DNA from: Alphaproteobacteria bacterium
GTDB lineage: Bacteria > Pseudomonadota > Alphaproteobacteria > CALKHQ01
Assembly: GCA_041396705.1 (NCBI GenBank)
Contig: JAWKYB010000005.1
Span: 297,571 to 361,570 of the forward strand
Reading direction: 5' to 3'
Length of the DNA stretch: 64,000 nt
Shown: positions 26,862-34,739 of the stretch, one piece after another
How the letters are laid out: every line of letters starts with the position of its first letter
Numbering within the stretch: the stretch's first letter is position 1
Program-made: the position numbers and the translations under genes
The notes under the pieces: model-generated
Database searches by the model: none
Told to the model about the DNA's origin: nothing
Seen by the model: the letters and a program-made list of their open reading frames with translations, nothing else

Positions 26862-27716
26862 TCAGTTCGCGTAGAGCAGCTCCTCGACCGTGCGGCGCAT
26901 GACGGCGGGGTCGACGTCAAGCCCGGTCCAGTACTTGATCGCGATCACGCCCTGGTTGACCAGCATGCCGAGGCCGTCGAGGACCGTGCAGCCGCGCGCC
27001 TGCGCGTCGCGGATCAGATGTGTGCGCGGCGGGTTGGGGATGCCGTCCGCCACCACCATCCCGGATGTCAGTGAGCCGATGTCGAGGTCGAGACGTGCAT
27101 CAACGTCGGGATAGAGCCCGATCGAAGTAGCGTTGACGACGATATCGGTACCTTCGGAGACGCGAAACGGCTCCCGCCACACCGTAAGCGCCGCCTCGGT
27201 CGGCGTCCGTGTGTTCAACAGCTCCACTAGGCTTCCGCCGCGCTCGGCGCTGCGGTTGACCACCTGGACGCGCGCCACACCCGCGAGCGCGAGCTCGACG
27301 CCGACCGCGCGTGCCGCCCCGCCGGCGCCGAACAGCACCACCGATTTGCCGGCGGGATCGACGACCTCGCGCATGGCCTGGACGAAGCCCTTGCCGTCGG
27401 TGTTCTCGCCGATCATGCGGTCGCCGCGGCGGACCACGGTGTTGACCGCGCCCATGATCTCAGCCGATTCGCCGAGCCCGTCGAGATGGTCGATGACGGC
27501 GACCTTGTGCGGGAGCGAGCAGTTGAAGCCAGCCCACCCCATTGCCCTGGCGCCGCGCACCGCGTCGCCCAGGTCTTCCGGCCGGACTTCGCAATTGATG
27601 TAGCGCCAGTCGAGGCCGTGGTGCCGATAGGCCGCCTCGACCATTGCCACTGTCGGGTTTTCCGCCGCCGGCATCGCGAACGAGCCGGTCAGCCGGCTGA
27701 GGAAGTTCGGGGCCAT
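26862..27716 (-). CDS. Shikimate/quinate dehydrogenase-family protein
   Basis: A 284-aa AroE fold. The substrate half contains GSFAMPAAEN and the catalytic Lys in SLPHKVAV, with Asn/Asp in AVNT and ENTDGKGF. The NADP half has the GAGGAARA Rossmann loop near residue 132, VNRSAER and NATSIGL. The standard SxS substrate motif is modified (FAMPAAEN), which fits AroE-like paralogues (quinate or aminoshikimate group) more than the housekeeping enzyme. Of the tandem ATGs, 27716 has GGAG at a better distance than 27719. Probably heads an operon with the M24-like gene. Confidence 0.82.
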   Translation of the reverse strand: MAPNFLSRLTGSFAMPAAENPTVAMVEAAYRHHGLDWRYINCEVRPEDLGDAVRGARAMGWAGFNCSLPHKVAVIDHLDGLGESAEIMGAVNTVVRRGDRMIGENTDGKGFVQAMREVVDPAGKSVVLFGAGGAARAVGVELALAGVARVQVVNRSAERGGSLVELLNTRTPTEAALTVWREPFRVSEGTDIVVNATSIGLYPDVDARLDLDIGSLTSGMVVADGIPNPPRTHLIRDAQARGCTVLDGLGMLVNQGVIAIKYWTGLDVDPAVMRRTVEELLYAN

Positions 27717-28014
27717 CATGCTGCTCCATTGAGCGATGGCGGCACGGTAGGTTGGCGTAGCAATTCCAGCAAGTTCCGCGGTCCGTCGGGTTACCCTATG
27801 GGCCCGCATGACCCCGAGTTCATACCGGTGGGAGCTGGGCATCGCTCTGCCTTTGAGGGCGAAGCTATGTGGGGCCGCTCCCGCGACCTCGCCGTGCAGG
27901 AACAGTACCGCTGCACCGAAGCCGCTTTGCTGCCAGTGCCCTCCGGTCCTTGTCTCCCATCCGCCATGTTCAGGACTTGGGCGCCATCGGGGCGCCGGCT
28001 ATGTCGCTCAGGCG

Positions 28015-28545
28015 TCACTGGGGCATCGTCTGTGTCTGTCGAAATCGCCGCGCCAGGACGCTCATCGCCGAGGCGGCAGCGCGATATCCCATGAGCGATT
28101 CGCTGTGGGTCGACGATCGGCGCAGTGCCATCTTTTCGGGTGACGAGGCGACCGCGGCCTGCTCTGTTTGCGCCTGCCGAACCTTGCGGTATGCACGGTC
28201 GACTTTTCCGATGCGGCCCATCTCCTCGACCAGCGAGCCGAATCGCTCCGGCTCCGCATCGGCGGCGTTCATCACGGCGGCAATCTTCTCCACCGTGCGG
28301 CCGGAAACACCGGCAATCGCGCCGATCTTGTCGGCAGAGCGGTCGGGCGACTTGCGCGAAACTCTCACAAATGTTCCGGACAGAACGGTGCGCTCGCCCT
28401 GCCGCTTCTTCGCCTCGCCCTTGACGGCCGGCGCCATCGGACAGCGGAACGCATCGATCTCGGAGGGCAGGCAAGATTTTCGGAGGGCGTTCTCGGCGTA
28501 CTCGCCGCGCACGACATCGGGCAGGACGACTACGGTGACGGGCAC
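28015..28545 (-). pseudogene. ParB-like nuclease-domain protein, decayed
   Basis: The frame starts VPVTVVVLPDVVRGEYAENA and continues into SADKIGAIAGVSGRTVEKIA (a helix-turn-helix) and AEPERFGSLVEEMGR, as in phage/plasmid ParB-domain proteins. The normal N-terminal ParB catalytic part is missing because a stop precedes the GTG at 28545. After about 28160 the sequence loses similarity (serine/arginine-rich tail). A relic of a mobile element. Confidence 0.6.
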
Positions 28546-29123
28546 CTCGGTCCAGCAGGTCGACTACACCACCGCCTGTCGGCGCGCTCCTGCGATCAGT
28601 CGATTGGCGGGCGTGATCACGTATCGAGTGCAGGTGACTGCCGCTCGCGCCAAGTCCGGGCTGGCTCCAGCGCAGCAAGCTGCCGATCATGCGGTCTAGC
28701 CGATGAACGGCTGCGCGACCCCAGCTTCGAGGACACAGATCCCACGATCGACGTTGTGCTGTCGGTCGTTGCACTTGCCATCGTTTGTCACCGTTGGTTG
28801 CTGAACCTTCTGTGGGCTTCATCGAATGGCTGGCAAGCCAATGAGAGCGAAGAGCAAATAGTGGCGATCGCGCGCCCACGATTTGATATGCTGGAACCGG
28901 GGTGGATTCGCGATTTGGCGATCCCTGCTCTCCGCGGATATTTCCCTGTCTTGTACTTCCAAATTCCCTGTTCGAGATCACGCACTCGGTAGCTTGTGAC
29001 CGCAAAGAGGCAACGGAATGTAGGCACATCATCGCCGATGGGTCCTCGAAATGCGCGATGCCCCCTGTGTCTTCCCTGGCAAACAGGGCATGCGAGCAGA
29101 GACGGGTTCGCCATCGTTTCCCT
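28546..29123. other. Right end of the island, no gene supported
   Basis: About 580 bases up to the attR-like repeat, with a locally lower-GC part (28750-29060). Long overlapping frames on both strands lack ribosome sites and have biased, repetitive composition. No integrase, transposase or RNA gene is recognised. The further 200 bases to 29340 precede the first molybdenum-hydroxylase operon and should hold its promoter. Confidence 0.45.
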
Positions 29124-29138
29124 GCTCCACCAAGCGAA
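29124..29138 (+). repeat. attR-like direct repeat
   Basis: Exact second copy of GCTCCACCAAGCGAA (first copy 14675-14689 at the tRNA-Ala end). It is not part of a tRNA here. It marks the probable right boundary of a 14.4-kb island, 202 bases before the molybdenum hydroxylase genes. Confidence 0.55.
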
Positions 29139-29340
29139 ATCCGAGTACAGGCGCGGAGCGCGCTGCCGGCGTAAGGCCGGGCCGTCGCGGCGGCGTTGGC
29201 CGCCGGTGCGGCGTCACGACCGGTCGCGGCAATTGGCGGCAGCGCGCCCTGCGGCTATGGTTCCCCGGCGAACACACGGGCAGGCGACCCGAACCCCACG
29301 TTGGGCGCCTCGACACCGGGCACGAGAGGGAACGCACACC

Positions 29341-30201
29341 ATGCGCTACGAAGCACCCGCAACGATGGACGAGGCGGTGGCGCTGCTGGCCGGCGCCGCA
29401 GGCAATGGCCGCGTGCTGGCAGGCGGCACCGACCTGCTGGTGCAGCTGCGCGCCGAGCGCGTCGACCCCGGCCTGGTCGTCGATATCAAGCGCGTGCCCG
29501 GCATGCTCGATATCCAGCAGACCGCCGACGGCTTTCGCATCGGCGCGGCGGTTCCGGGCGCGCGGCTGACCGAGCATGGCGCGCTGTGCGCCGCCTGGCC
29601 GGGCGTCACCGAGGCGGCCGGGCTGATCGGTTCCGACCAGATCCAGGGCCGCGCCTCGCTGGGCGGCAACCTGTGCAACGCCTCGCCCGCCGCCGACAGC
29701 GTGCCGGCAATGGTGGCGGCCGATGCCAGGGTCGTCATCGTCGGTCCGGGCGGGCGGCGCGAGTTGCCGGTCGCCGAGGTGCCGAGCGGCCCAGGCAAGA
29801 CCGCCCTGCAGCCCGGCGAGATCGTCGAGGCGATCCTGCTGCCGCCACGCCCACCCGGGTCCGCGGACGCCTATCTGCGTTTCATCCCCCGGTCGGAGAT
29901 GGACATCGCCGTGGTGGGCGTCGCGGTCAACCTGACGCTGGACGGCAGCGGAACCTGCACCGCGGCACGGGTCGCGCTCGGCGCCGTGGCCGCACGCGTG
30001 CTGCTGGTCGAGGACGCCGGTGCGGCGCTGGTCGGCACCTCGCTGGACGATGCGGCACTGGACCGGCTTGCGGCCGCCTGTTCGGCCGCCTGCCGGCCGA
30101 TCGACGACAAGCGGGGCACGATCGAGTTCAGAACCAAAGTCGCGGGCGTGCTGGCCAGGCGCGCGGCACGGACGGCGCAAGATCGCGCGCGGAGGGCATG
30201 A
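29341..30201 (+). CDS. Molybdenum hydroxylase FAD-binding subunit (CoxM-type), cluster 1
   Basis: A 286-aa FAD subunit of the xanthine-oxidase family. The FAD loop RVLAGGTDLL lies near residue 28, QGRASLGGNLCNASPAAD near residue 101 is the second flavin-binding stretch, and a CO_deh_flav_C domain ends the protein. It carries electrons from the 2Fe-2S subunit to the acceptor. First gene of an M-S-L operon; its TGA overlaps the ATG of the next gene. Confidence 0.92.
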   Translation: MRYEAPATMDEAVALLAGAAGNGRVLAGGTDLLVQLRAERVDPGLVVDIKRVPGMLDIQQTADGFRIGAAVPGARLTEHGALCAAWPGVTEAAGLIGSDQIQGRASLGGNLCNASPAADSVPAMVAADARVVIVGPGGRRELPVAEVPSGPGKTALQPGEIVEAILLPPRPPGSADAYLRFIPRSEMDIAVVGVAVNLTLDGSGTCTAARVALGAVAARVLLVEDAGAALVGTSLDDAALDRLAAACSAACRPIDDKRGTIEFRTKVAGVLARRAARTAQDRARRA

Positions 30202-30680
30202 TGGCAGGCATCGCGGTCAATACGACGATCAACGGCGACGAGACGTCCTATCTCTGCGCGCCGGAGGAGACGCTGCTGGACGTGCTGCGCGACCGGCTGG
30301 CGCTGACCGGCGCAAAGGAGGGCTGCGGCAGCGGCGATTGCGGCGCCTGCAGCGTGATCCTGGACGGCCAGCTGGTCTGTGCCTGCCTGGTGCTCGGCGC
30401 GGAGGCCGAAGGCCGCACGGTCGAGACCGTCGAAGGCATGGCGCGCGGCGACCGGCTGCATCCGCTGCAGGAGAAGTTCCTGGAGCACGCAGCGCTGCAA
30501 TGCGGCGTATGCACGCCGGGCTTCCTGGTGGCAGCCAAGGCGCTGCTCGCCCGCAATCCGGATCCGTCGGAGAGCGAGGTTCGCTACGGGCTGGCCGGCA
30601 ACCTCTGCCGGTGCACCGGCTATGACAAGATCGTGCGCGCCGTCCTGGACGCGGCCGCGGTGATGAGGGCTGAGCGATGA
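30201..30680 (+). CDS. Molybdenum hydroxylase 2Fe-2S subunit (CoxS-type), cluster 1
   Basis: A 159-aa ferredoxin-like subunit. The plant-type 2Fe-2S cysteines are in KEGCGSGDCGACSV and QLVCACL; the second cluster, near the molybdopterin, is in CGVCTPGF and NLCRCTGY. Tandem ATGs at 30198/30201: the second is better spaced from GGAGGG. The stop overlaps the start of the large subunit (ATGA). Confidence 0.94.
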   Translation: MAGIAVNTTINGDETSYLCAPEETLLDVLRDRLALTGAKEGCGSGDCGACSVILDGQLVCACLVLGAEAEGRTVETVEGMARGDRLHPLQEKFLEHAALQCGVCTPGFLVAAKALLARNPDPSESEVRYGLAGNLCRCTGYDKIVRAVLDAAAVMRAER

Positions 30681-32923
30681 ACGAGATGAAGCAGACGTTC
30701 AAGGTCGTCGGCAGTCGCCCGCTGCGGCCCGACGGTGTCGACAAGGTCACCGGCCGCGCCAAGTTCGGCGCCGACCAGACCGCGCCCGGCATGCTGGTCG
30801 GGCGCATCCTGCGCAGCCCGCACGCCCATGCCCGCATCAGGAAGATCGATGCCGGCAAGGCGCTGGCCCTGCCGGGCGTCAAGGCCGTGGTCACCCACGC
30901 CGACTTCGCCAAGGTCGGGCCGAACCTGGACGACTGCCTGGTCCACGCCATGGCGCGTGACAAGGCGCTGTACGACGGCCACGCCGTCGCCGCCGTCGCC
31001 GCGACGACAGCCGCGATCGCGCGCAAGGCGCTGACCCTGATCGACGTCGACTACGAGGTGCTGCCGCACGTCACCGATGTCGACGAGGCGATGAAGCCCG
31101 ACGCGCCGGTCATCCGGCCCGGCCTGATCACCGAGGGCATCGACCCGCCGCCGGCGAAGGACTCCAACATCGCCCACCGCCACGAATTCGGCCATGGCGA
31201 CCCCGAGACCGGGTTCGCCGATGCCGACCTGATCGTCGAGCGCAGCTTCAGGACCGCAGCGACCCACCAGGGCTATATCGAACCGCATGCCTGCCTGGCC
31301 TCGATGGGGCCGGACGGCCAGGGCGAGCTGTGGTGCTGCACCCAGGGCCACTTCTGGGTGCGCGACACCTGCGCCGCCATGCTGGGCATGGACACCTCCA
31401 AGCTGCGGGTCACCGCGTCGGAGATCGGCGGCGGCTTCGGCGGCAAGACCACCGTGTTCATCGAGCCGGTGGCGCTGGCGCTGTCGCGCAAGGCCAACCG
31501 GCCGGTGAAGCTGGTGATGTCGCGCGACGAGGTGTTCCGCGCCTCCGGCCCGACCTCGTCGACCAGCATCGACGTCAAGATCGGCGTGAAGAAGGACGGC
31601 CGCATCAGCGGCGCGCTGGCCACGCTGCGCTATCAGGGCGGCGCCTTCCCCGGCTCGCTGGTCGACATGGGCGCGATGTGCGCTTTCGCCTGCTACGACA
31701 TCGCGCATGTCAAGGCGATCGCCTATGACGTGCTGTGCAACCGGCCGCGCCAGGCCGCCTACCGCGCGCCCGGCGCGCCGATGGCCGCCTTCGCGGTCGA
31801 AAGCGTGCTGGAGGAGATCGCCGAGAAGCTCGGCATCGACCCGATCGACCTCAGGCTGATGAACGCCGCGCACGAGGGCACCAAGTCGTCCTACGGGCCG
31901 GTCTACGGCCCGATCGGCATGGCCGAGACGCTGCGCAAGGCCAAGGCCCATCCGCACTATTCGGCACCGCTCGGGCCGAACCAGGGCCGTGGCGTGGCCT
32001 CGGGCTTCTGGTTCAATTTCGGCGGCCAGACCTGCGTGTCGCTCAACGTCAACGCCGACGGCAGCGTCGTGCTGTCGGTGGGCACGCCGGACATCGGCGG
32101 CTCGCGCGCGTCGATGGGCCTGATGGCGGCGGAGGAGCTGGGGATTCCCTACGACAAGATCCGCACCATCATCGCCGACACCAGCTCGCTCGGCTACAAC
32201 GACATCTCCGAGGGCAGCCGGGTGACCTTCTCGACCGGTATGGCGACGATCGCCGCCGCGCGCGATGCCGTTGCCAAGCTGTGCGCCCGCGCCGCGCTGA
32301 TGTGGGGCATCCCGGCCGACGCGGTGCGCTGGGAGGACGGCCACGCCGTGCCCGCCGGCTCCAACGCCGGCGAGTTCGAGCCGCTGTCGCTGGCCGAGAT
32401 CGCCAAGAAGGCGGCGGAGACCGGCGGACCGATCGCCGGCCATCACGAGGTCACCGCCGCCGGCGCCGGCGTCAGCTTCGCCACCCACATCGTCGACGCC
32501 GAGGTCGACAGGGAGACCGGCTACACCCGCATCGTGCGCTACACGGTGGTGCAGGACGCCGGCAAGGCGATCCATCCGAGCTATGTCGAGGGCCAGTACC
32601 AGGGCGGCGCGGTGCAGGGCATCGGCTGGGCGCTGAACGAGGAGTATATCTACGGCGCGGACGGCCGGCTGCAGAATCCGGGCTTCCTCGACTACCGCAT
32701 CCCGGTCGCCTCGGATCTGCCGATGATCGACACCGTCATCGTCGAGGTGCCGAATCCGGGCCATCCCTACGGCGTGCGCGGTGTCGGCGAGACCTCGATC
32801 GTGCCGCCGCTGGCCGCGGTGGCGAACGCGGTATCCGCCGCCGCGGGCGTGCGGCTCACCGAGCTGCCGGCCTCGCCGCCGCGGGTGCTGAAGGCGCTGG
32901 AGCGGCAAGCGGCGGCGGAATGA
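30677..32923 (+). CDS. Molybdenum hydroxylase large (molybdopterin) subunit, cluster 1
   Basis: A 748-aa subunit binding the molybdopterin-cytosine-dinucleotide cofactor. It contains GGGFGGKT, the active-site stretch AAYRAPGAP, and the catalytic-glutamate motif RGVGE near the C-terminus. The CO-dehydrogenase loop AYxCSFR is absent, so this is not a form I CO dehydrogenase; it should hydroxylate an aromatic or heterocyclic carbon, substrate unknown. It completes a coupled M-S-L operon and is followed four bases later by a MoaD-like gene. Confidence 0.92.
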   Translation: MNEMKQTFKVVGSRPLRPDGVDKVTGRAKFGADQTAPGMLVGRILRSPHAHARIRKIDAGKALALPGVKAVVTHADFAKVGPNLDDCLVHAMARDKALYDGHAVAAVAATTAAIARKALTLIDVDYEVLPHVTDVDEAMKPDAPVIRPGLITEGIDPPPAKDSNIAHRHEFGHGDPETGFADADLIVERSFRTAATHQGYIEPHACLASMGPDGQGELWCCTQGHFWVRDTCAAMLGMDTSKLRVTASEIGGGFGGKTTVFIEPVALALSRKANRPVKLVMSRDEVFRASGPTSSTSIDVKIGVKKDGRISGALATLRYQGGAFPGSLVDMGAMCAFACYDIAHVKAIAYDVLCNRPRQAAYRAPGAPMAAFAVESVLEEIAEKLGIDPIDLRLMNAAHEGTKSSYGPVYGPIGMAETLRKAKAHPHYSAPLGPNQGRGVASGFWFNFGGQTCVSLNVNADGSVVLSVGTPDIGGSRASMGLMAAEELGIPYDKIRTIIADTSSLGYNDISEGSRVTFSTGMATIAAARDAVAKLCARAALMWGIPADAVRWEDGHAVPAGSNAGEFEPLSLAEIAKKAAETGGPIAGHHEVTAAGAGVSFATHIVDAEVDRETGYTRIVRYTVVQDAGKAIHPSYVEGQYQGGAVQGIGWALNEEYIYGADGRLQNPGFLDYRIPVASDLPMIDTVIVEVPNPGHPYGVRGVGETSIVPPLAAVANAVSAAAGVRLTELPASPPRVLKALERQAAAE

Positions 32924-32927
32924 CCCG

Positions 32928-33173
32928 ATGATCCGGGTCGTCCTCAGCGGGCCGCTGGAGAAGGCTGCGGGCAACCCCGGCCCGATCGAGATGGAGGCCG
33001 CGTCGGTGCGCGAACTGGTCGAGCGCCTCGGCGCGGCCTATCCGGCCCTGAAGCCGACGCTGGACAAGGGCGTCTCGGTGGCGGTCAACGGCCAGTTGCA
33101 CCATCGCCCGACCTATCTGGCCCTGCCTCCCGGCAGCGAGGTGCACCTGCTGGTGCCGCTGTCGGGCGGGTGA
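32928..33173 (+). CDS. MoaD/ThiS-like sulfur-carrier protein
   Basis: An 81-aa ubiquitin-fold protein ending in the diagnostic Gly-Gly (PLSGG), with VAVNGQLHHRPTYLALPPGSEV typical of MoaD/ThiS. Such proteins carry sulfur as a C-terminal thiocarboxylate for molybdopterin or related sulfur transfer. It lies four bases after the molybdenum hydroxylase large subunit, so it probably serves that enzyme's cofactor. No MoaE or ThiF partner is adjacent. Confidence 0.85.
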   Translation: MIRVVLSGPLEKAAGNPGPIEMEAASVRELVERLGAAYPALKPTLDKGVSVAVNGQLHHRPTYLALPPGSEVHLLVPLSGG

Positions 33174-33290
33174 CTCGCTGCGGCGCAGGCACCGGCCGGA
33201 CTTGTCAGGTCGACGGCGCGCCAACACCATGCCGCGCCGCTGCGACGAGCCGGCGAAGACGTCGATGCATTCGCCGGGCGCCGGCGGGCC

Positions 33291-34733
33291 CTATGGCGAA
33301 TCCGTGGGGCCTGCGACCCTGGTGAACGGAATCCGCCGCATGTTCGGTACCGTGGCGCCGGGGGTGTCGGCCACCAGGATGCGGGCGGCGATCGGCGCAT
33401 AGGCGGCGCGGAAGTGCGACGGCGACTTGACGAACACCAGCCGGGCCGCCGCCGGATCGAGGCCCTGGCTGGTGAACACCGACGGGTCCCACTCGAACAG
33501 CGGCTCGGAACGCACCGCCACCCGGATCGATCCGATCGCGATGACCGCGCAAGGGCCGGGATCCACCATGATGCCGTTGCCGGTACGGTGCCGCCCCGAG
33601 GCCAGGCTGACGACGTCGAATGTCGCCGCGACCGGTGTGCCGAGTTTGCGCGAGAAATGGTGGCCGAGCGGTGCCGTCAGCCGCGCGCCGACGCCGTGGC
33701 GATGGCATGTCGCGGCGACGACCGGGTCGCAGAGCGTGAGCAGCGTGGTCGCCTCGGCGCGGTCGGCGCCGGCTTCGATCAGGGCGCGCACCACCGCGGC
33801 GCTGTCGGCGGCCGCGCCGCCGGACGGTGCGTCGCCGGCATCGCTGACCACGGTCAGCCCGGGCCCGGCAAGGCCGACCGCGATCGCCTGGTCCAACGGT
33901 GTCAGTGCGGGTTCGAAGGCGCCGCGCGCGTCCCACAGGGCATCGGCGACGCGCTCCGCGACCGCCCGGGCCTGCGCCGCGTCGCCGTCGGCGCAGGCCA
34001 GCACGCTGCAGCCTAGATCCGGCACGTCGAGCCACGGCTGCACCGTGAAGATCGAGACGTCGAGCATGCCGGGCTGGGCGTCGGCCAGGCCACGGACCTG
34101 CCGCAGCGCCGGGGCGTCGGTGGTGGCGGCGATCGGGTTCACGATCATCGGCCGCCGGGCCAGGGCCATGCGCGGCGCCACACGGCCGCGCAGCGTGTCG
34201 AGCAGGATGCGCGCGCACTTCGCCCCGGTCTCGGCCATGTCGAGATGCGGATAGGTCTTGTAGCCGATCAGGTGCGTGTGCGGCTGCAGCATCCGCGGCG
34301 TGATCAACCCGTGCAGGTCGAGGCTGACGCCGATCGGCGTCCCTGCCGGCAGTGCAGCGCGCACGCGCGCCAGGATCTCGCCGTCGGCATCGTCGCCGTC
34401 CTCGGTCAGCATCGCGCCGTGCAGCGCGAGCAGCAGGCCGTCGAGCGGCGCCGCCGCCGCCAGCCCGACGAGGATCTCGCCGAGGATCGCCTCGAACACC
34501 GGCCGCTCGACCGGCCCGCCGGCCATGGTGTAGGCGGCGACCAAGGGAACCGCCTGCGCGCCGGCGCGGCCCAGCTCGGCCAGGAAGCCGGCGCACTCGA
34601 CCCGGGTCGCGGCCAGCACCCGAACGATCGCATCGCCCCGGTGGATGTAGCCGCGCTCGAACGCGGTGCGACCGGTGGGCAACGGCGAGAAGCTATTGCT
34701 TTCCTGCATGAACGAGGCGACCGCGATGCGCAT
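33291..34733 (-). CDS. M81 (MlrC-like) metallopeptidase/hydrolase
   Basis: A 480-aa protein. The N-terminal FMQESNSFSP and the DLHG and ALHGAM segments, plus SDAGDAPSGGAAAD and HRTGNGIM later, are the conserved metal and substrate positions of the M81/MlrC family (microcystin linear tetrapeptide hydrolases and relatives). Most members outside microcystin degraders have unknown substrates, possibly amide bonds of small molecules. Downstream gene of a two-gene operon with the GMC oxidoreductase (six-base gap). Confidence 0.88.
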   Translation of the reverse strand: MRIAVASFMQESNSFSPLPTGRTAFERGYIHRGDAIVRVLAATRVECAGFLAELGRAGAQAVPLVAAYTMAGGPVERPVFEAILGEILVGLAAAAPLDGLLLALHGAMLTEDGDDADGEILARVRAALPAGTPIGVSLDLHGLITPRMLQPHTHLIGYKTYPHLDMAETGAKCARILLDTLRGRVAPRMALARRPMIVNPIAATTDAPALRQVRGLADAQPGMLDVSIFTVQPWLDVPDLGCSVLACADGDAAQARAVAERVADALWDARGAFEPALTPLDQAIAVGLAGPGLTVVSDAGDAPSGGAAADSAAVVRALIEAGADRAEATTLLTLCDPVVAATCHRHGVGARLTAPLGHHFSRKLGTPVAATFDVVSLASGRHRTGNGIMVDPGPCAVIAIGSIRVAVRSEPLFEWDPSVFTSQGLDPAAARLVFVKSPSHFRAAYAPIAARILVADTPGATVPNMRRIPFTRVAGPTDSP

Positions 34734-34739
34734 CGTCGT

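Noticed and set aside
27791..29032. A 413-codon minus-strand frame near the island's right end
   Set aside because: It has no ribosome site, has biased Arg/Ser content and overlaps the recognisable ParB-like frame in another phase.
14690..29123. An integrase or transposase for the island
   Set aside because: I looked for tyrosine-recombinase R-H-R-Y patterns and DDE-type segments in the gene frames and the gaps, and found none that I can support.
30620..32974. A 784-codon minus-strand frame over the cluster-1 large subunit
   Set aside because: The plus strand holds an intact molybdenum hydroxylase; the minus frame shows no motif.
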